Part shown: positions 62,147-64,000 of the stretch, in pieces
Position numbering within the stretch: position 1 is the first letter of the stretch
How the letters are laid out: the number at the start of each line of letters is the position of its first letter
From: Bacteroidales bacterium
Lineage (GTDB): Bacteria; Bacteroidota; Bacteroidia; Bacteroidales; Lentimicrobiaceae
Direction of reading: 5' to 3'
Assembly (NCBI GenBank): GCA_016705005.1
Contig: JADIZB010000013.1
Span: 138,292 to 202,291, forward strand
Length of the DNA: 64,000 bases
Notes under the pieces: generated by a model
Database searches by the model: none
Seen by the model: the letters and a program-made list of their open reading frames with translations, nothing else
What the model was told of the DNA's origin: nothing
Made by a program: the position numbers and the translations under genes

Positions 62147-62501
62147 TTTCTTGAGTTTTTTTAAGTTCAAAATACTCTCGTTTTAATCTGAGAGCTTTCT
62201 CGATTTCTTTTGCGGAGTTTTCTGTGTCTTTTTCTGAAATGCGTTGAACAAAACAACTAATCTCCCTTCATCAAAGCAGCAGAAAATTCTGTAGATATTA
62301 GAACCGTATTCGACTCTGATTTCAAAAAGTCCATCTGTGTTTTTCATTGGACTGAGGAACTTTCTTGGAAACTCTCTCAACTCCCGAGAATTTGATTATG
62401 TAAACACAAATTCATTTTTTCCTGAACTTTGCTGTTTGTTCAAGATAGAAATCAACAAAGTGACTTCCATGAAATATGATTTTCCTTTCTACAAATTCCA
62501 T
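62118..62501 (-). pseudogene. HigB/Gp49-like toxin, frame-disrupted, in cassette
   Basis: From the ATG at 62501: MEFVERKIIFHGSHFVDF and YLEQTAKFRKK, then a shift within AAAAAATG; the middle, in another frame (62183-62380), reads NTDGLFEIRVEYGSNIYR, IFCCFDEGRLVVLFNAFQ, KKTQKTP, the HigB core; a second shift leads to AKEIEKALRLKREYF ending near 62118. The two shifts cancel, so ends are in one frame. It overlaps the antitoxin gene start by 29 bases. Toxin-first order is usual for higBA. Confidence 0.7.
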
Positions 62502-62574
62502 GCAGCAAAGTTAACTATAAAGTTAACATTTTCAAAATTAATTTTTGTCGGAAATTTTTCGCACTAGGGTTGGT

Positions 62575-62705
62575 GCTAACGGCTGACGCTATGGCAAGTG
62601 CGGGAATAAATTGTTGCTCAACTGTCTGCCAGCACAAATGTATATAAAGATTTCAAATGTTTCCATCAACACGCAAACCCGCATTTGCTATAGCGTTTGT
62701 TAGCG
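62575..62705 (-). repeat. attC-like site 9
   Basis: TGCTAAC (62575-62581) and GTTAGCG (62699-62705); inner GACGCTATGGCAAGTGCGGG opposite CCCGCATTTGCTATAGC. It differs from site 8 at only a handful of positions over ~131 bases. Confidence 0.78.
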
Positions 62706-63183
62706 TTTCGTGCATTATATATTAACCCTAACTGATCAAGTTTAAGTTTTTCTTTACTTGTGGAAAGTGAGCGTTATGAAATAAATGGAAATTAACTCTA
62801 CTTAATTGATATTAGCCCTATTTCACTCCTCTCTTTTCCTGCTAATACTTTGGTGATATCACTTTCATAACCCAACAATGCGAAAGGATATATATCATTT
62901 TATCCATTTAATTATACATAACTGATAATTAGGAATGATATCCACCCTTTATAGATTTAAGTTCTAATCTTAATGTTTCCATATGGACATAGCCTTCCAT
63001 TCAATTGCCATCCCTAGAAATAACCTATCTTAAATCTTGCCATTTACAGTATCTTTGGATATAATTTGGCTGTATCAATGAACAGTTCAACCATCAAATT
63101 AGACAATACCATTGGATGGCCAATTAAAGCCTCATCATATCCAAAATTTTTACGATTGCAAATACTACTAATTTTTGATCTTA
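62706..63183. other. AT-rich stretch, no intact gene
   Basis: Most of it shows no gene. Next to the zinc-ribbon gene, the minus strand between about 63207 and 63044 has one open run reading RSKISSICNRKNFGYDEAL and IGHPMVLSNLMVELF, which could be a further frame-shifted end of that gene. Confidence 0.45.
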
Positions 63184-63898
63184 TTAAGTCCCCTTCGATA
63201 CTATAATCTGACAACTATTGAAGTAATAATTCGGAATATCTGATATATATAATAGGCCGCTAGCACAATCCCTTAACATCCTGCTTAATATCTTTAGTAA
63301 TAGATGATGCTTAATTTTGCCACAAGTTGGACAGATGGTAATCTGAGATATCATTTCCCATTTATGATTGTCTCTAACTTTACTACAAAGAGTGCATTTA
63401 CAGCCATTCCAATCGTGTTGTTCATTTCTGGTTTTGTTACAATTTGAACATTTACAACCTTTCCAGACGTGTTGATTTTTTCTAGTATTTTCACATTCAG
63501 AGCATTTTTCACAATCTATACTCCAATCGTGTTGTTCGTCTCTGGTTTTTTACATTTTGAACATTTACATCCACCCAAGCATGTTGATTCTCTCGTGTTT
63601 TATCGCATTTAGAGCATTTGTCGCAGTCTTTTGACCAGTCGTGCTGATGAACTCTTCTCTTATCGCAAATTGGACATTTTTCACAATCTTTACTCCAATT
63701 GTGTTGATTGGCTCTGGTTTTACCATAACTTAGAGCATTTGTCACAACTTCACTCCAGTCGTGTTGATCATCACGTGTTTGATCGCACTTAGTACATTTA
63801 CACCCGTTCCATTCGTGCTGTTCATCACGAGTTTTCTCACATTCAGAACATTTACAACCATTCCAAGAATGAAAACCAATTTTACATTTAAAAGCCAT
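63184..63898 (-). pseudogene. Tandem zinc-ribbon repeat protein, frame-disrupted, in cassette
   Basis: From MAFKCKIGFHSWNGCKCSEC at 63898 about ten units of 18-20 residues follow, each like CxKCxxCxKTRxxQHxW, for example NGCKCTKCDQTRDDQHDW, SKDCDKCSKCDKTRENQHAW and KGCKCSNCNKTRNEQHDW. The first frame stops at 63509. Near 63560 two shifts (GGGT where GGGGT is expected, and six A where seven are expected) move the repeats into the frame that ends at 63184. In the third unit a pair of cancelling shifts destroys its CxxC. Paired CxxC motifs suggest zinc binding. Both indels are in homopolymers, so base-calling error is possible. Confidence 0.72.
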
Positions 63899-63963
63899 TT
63901 TTCCTCCTTGTTTAGATGCTGAAAATTTTTATCTGTTTTCTTTTTAGTGATTCTTTGCATGAA

Positions 63964-64000
63964 CGCTAACGATTATGTGTATGGTGTCGTTTGGCGATTC
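63964..64000 (-). repeat. attC-like site 10, cut by window edge
   Basis: CGCTAAC at 63964-63970 followed by GATTATGTGTATGGTG resembles the left half of the other sites. The right half would lie beyond the window. Confidence 0.5.

Larger units (their letters stand above)
52589..64000 (-). mobile_element. Putative integron gene-cassette array (ten attC-like sites, no integrase in window)
   Basis: Ten imperfect inverted repeats of about 90-140 bp separate units of one to three minus-strand genes. Outer boxes are of the form CTAAC...GTTAG or CCAAC...GTTGG, with inner arms separated from the boxes by unequal spacers, as in attC sites. Two genes use a TAA inside the box as stop. The sequence is AT-richer than the rest of the window, and gene content is accessory. 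With genes reading right to left, the attI/intI end would lie to the right of 64000. A repeat family spread by another route is the alternative. Confidence 0.7.

Noticed and set aside
52589..64000. CRISPR array
   Set aside because: The repeated elements are long, imperfect, hairpin-shaped and separated by genes of varied length, not short identical repeats with equal spacers; no cas genes are present.
1..64000. tRNA, rRNA or transposase genes
   Set aside because: I saw no tRNA cloverleaf pattern, rRNA segment, transposase or integrase; short tRNAs could still be missed by eye.

Overview
The window looks like a chromosome fragment from a member of the Bacteroidota, probably in or near the Bacteroidales/Marinilabiliales. 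The signs are a fused SecDF, a PorE-like OmpA protein and type IX secretion (T9SS) C-terminal sorting domains, an ECF sigma/FecR/TonB-receptor/DUF4249 operon, long forms of PurM and ThrH typical of the phylum, several promoters of the form TAnnTTTG, and an almost complete lack of Shine-Dalgarno sequences. Most genes lie on the minus strand.

Layout. 1-8 kb: pyrF (cut by the left edge) and prfA, then four genes for secreted or outer-membrane proteins, then purM. In relatives I remember purM, prfA and pyrF as neighbours, so the four genes look like an insertion. Two diverged copies of an ~80-bp repeat lie in the two non-coding gaps beside the second pair. 8-25 kb: housekeeping and envelope genes: a PorE-like protein with an extra, apparently dead aspartic-protease domain, tatA, secDF, a large FG-GAP T9SS cargo, a lone retropepsin-like protein, a LOG-family hydrolase, a uvrA with a degenerate first zinc module, a lytic transglycosylase, rfbC and lpdA. 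25-28 kb: two unknown proteins, then a terC-dedA pair. 28-34 kb: an amino-acid cluster (Lrp regulator facing a Cys/Met PLP enzyme, thrC, thrH, then a second Cys/Met PLP enzyme), followed by GIY-YIG and TetR genes. 35-44 kb: a papain-like lipoprotein with a pentapeptide-repeat lipoprotein, another lipoprotein, and the sigma/anti-sigma/TonB receptor/DUF4249 operon. 44-52 kb: nitroreductase, VOC protein, methyltransferase, DUF4332, a VCBS T9SS cargo, DUF4256 and a FISUMP protein. A decayed yefM-yoeB toxin-antitoxin pair, still with its TGTACA operator, lies at 52.1-52.5 kb.

52.6-64 kb is different: AT-richer, one- to three-gene units all on the minus strand, separated by ten imperfect inverted repeats of about 90-140 bp whose outer ends carry CTAAC...GTTAG-type boxes. 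Two gene stop codons lie inside the boxes. This is the pattern of integron attC sites, so I read the region as a gene-cassette array whose integrase end, if it exists, would be to the right of the window. Cassettes carry envelope proteins, a DUF5694 lipoprotein, a nitrilase-OsmC-small protein trio, a Fic protein, a broken HigB/HigA-type pair and a frame-disrupted zinc-ribbon repeat protein. The Fic promoter is flanked by 10-bp-phased GATACG repeats that look like an operator. This array, the Fic operator, the PorE-protease fusion and the thrC-thrH cluster are the most interesting parts of the window.
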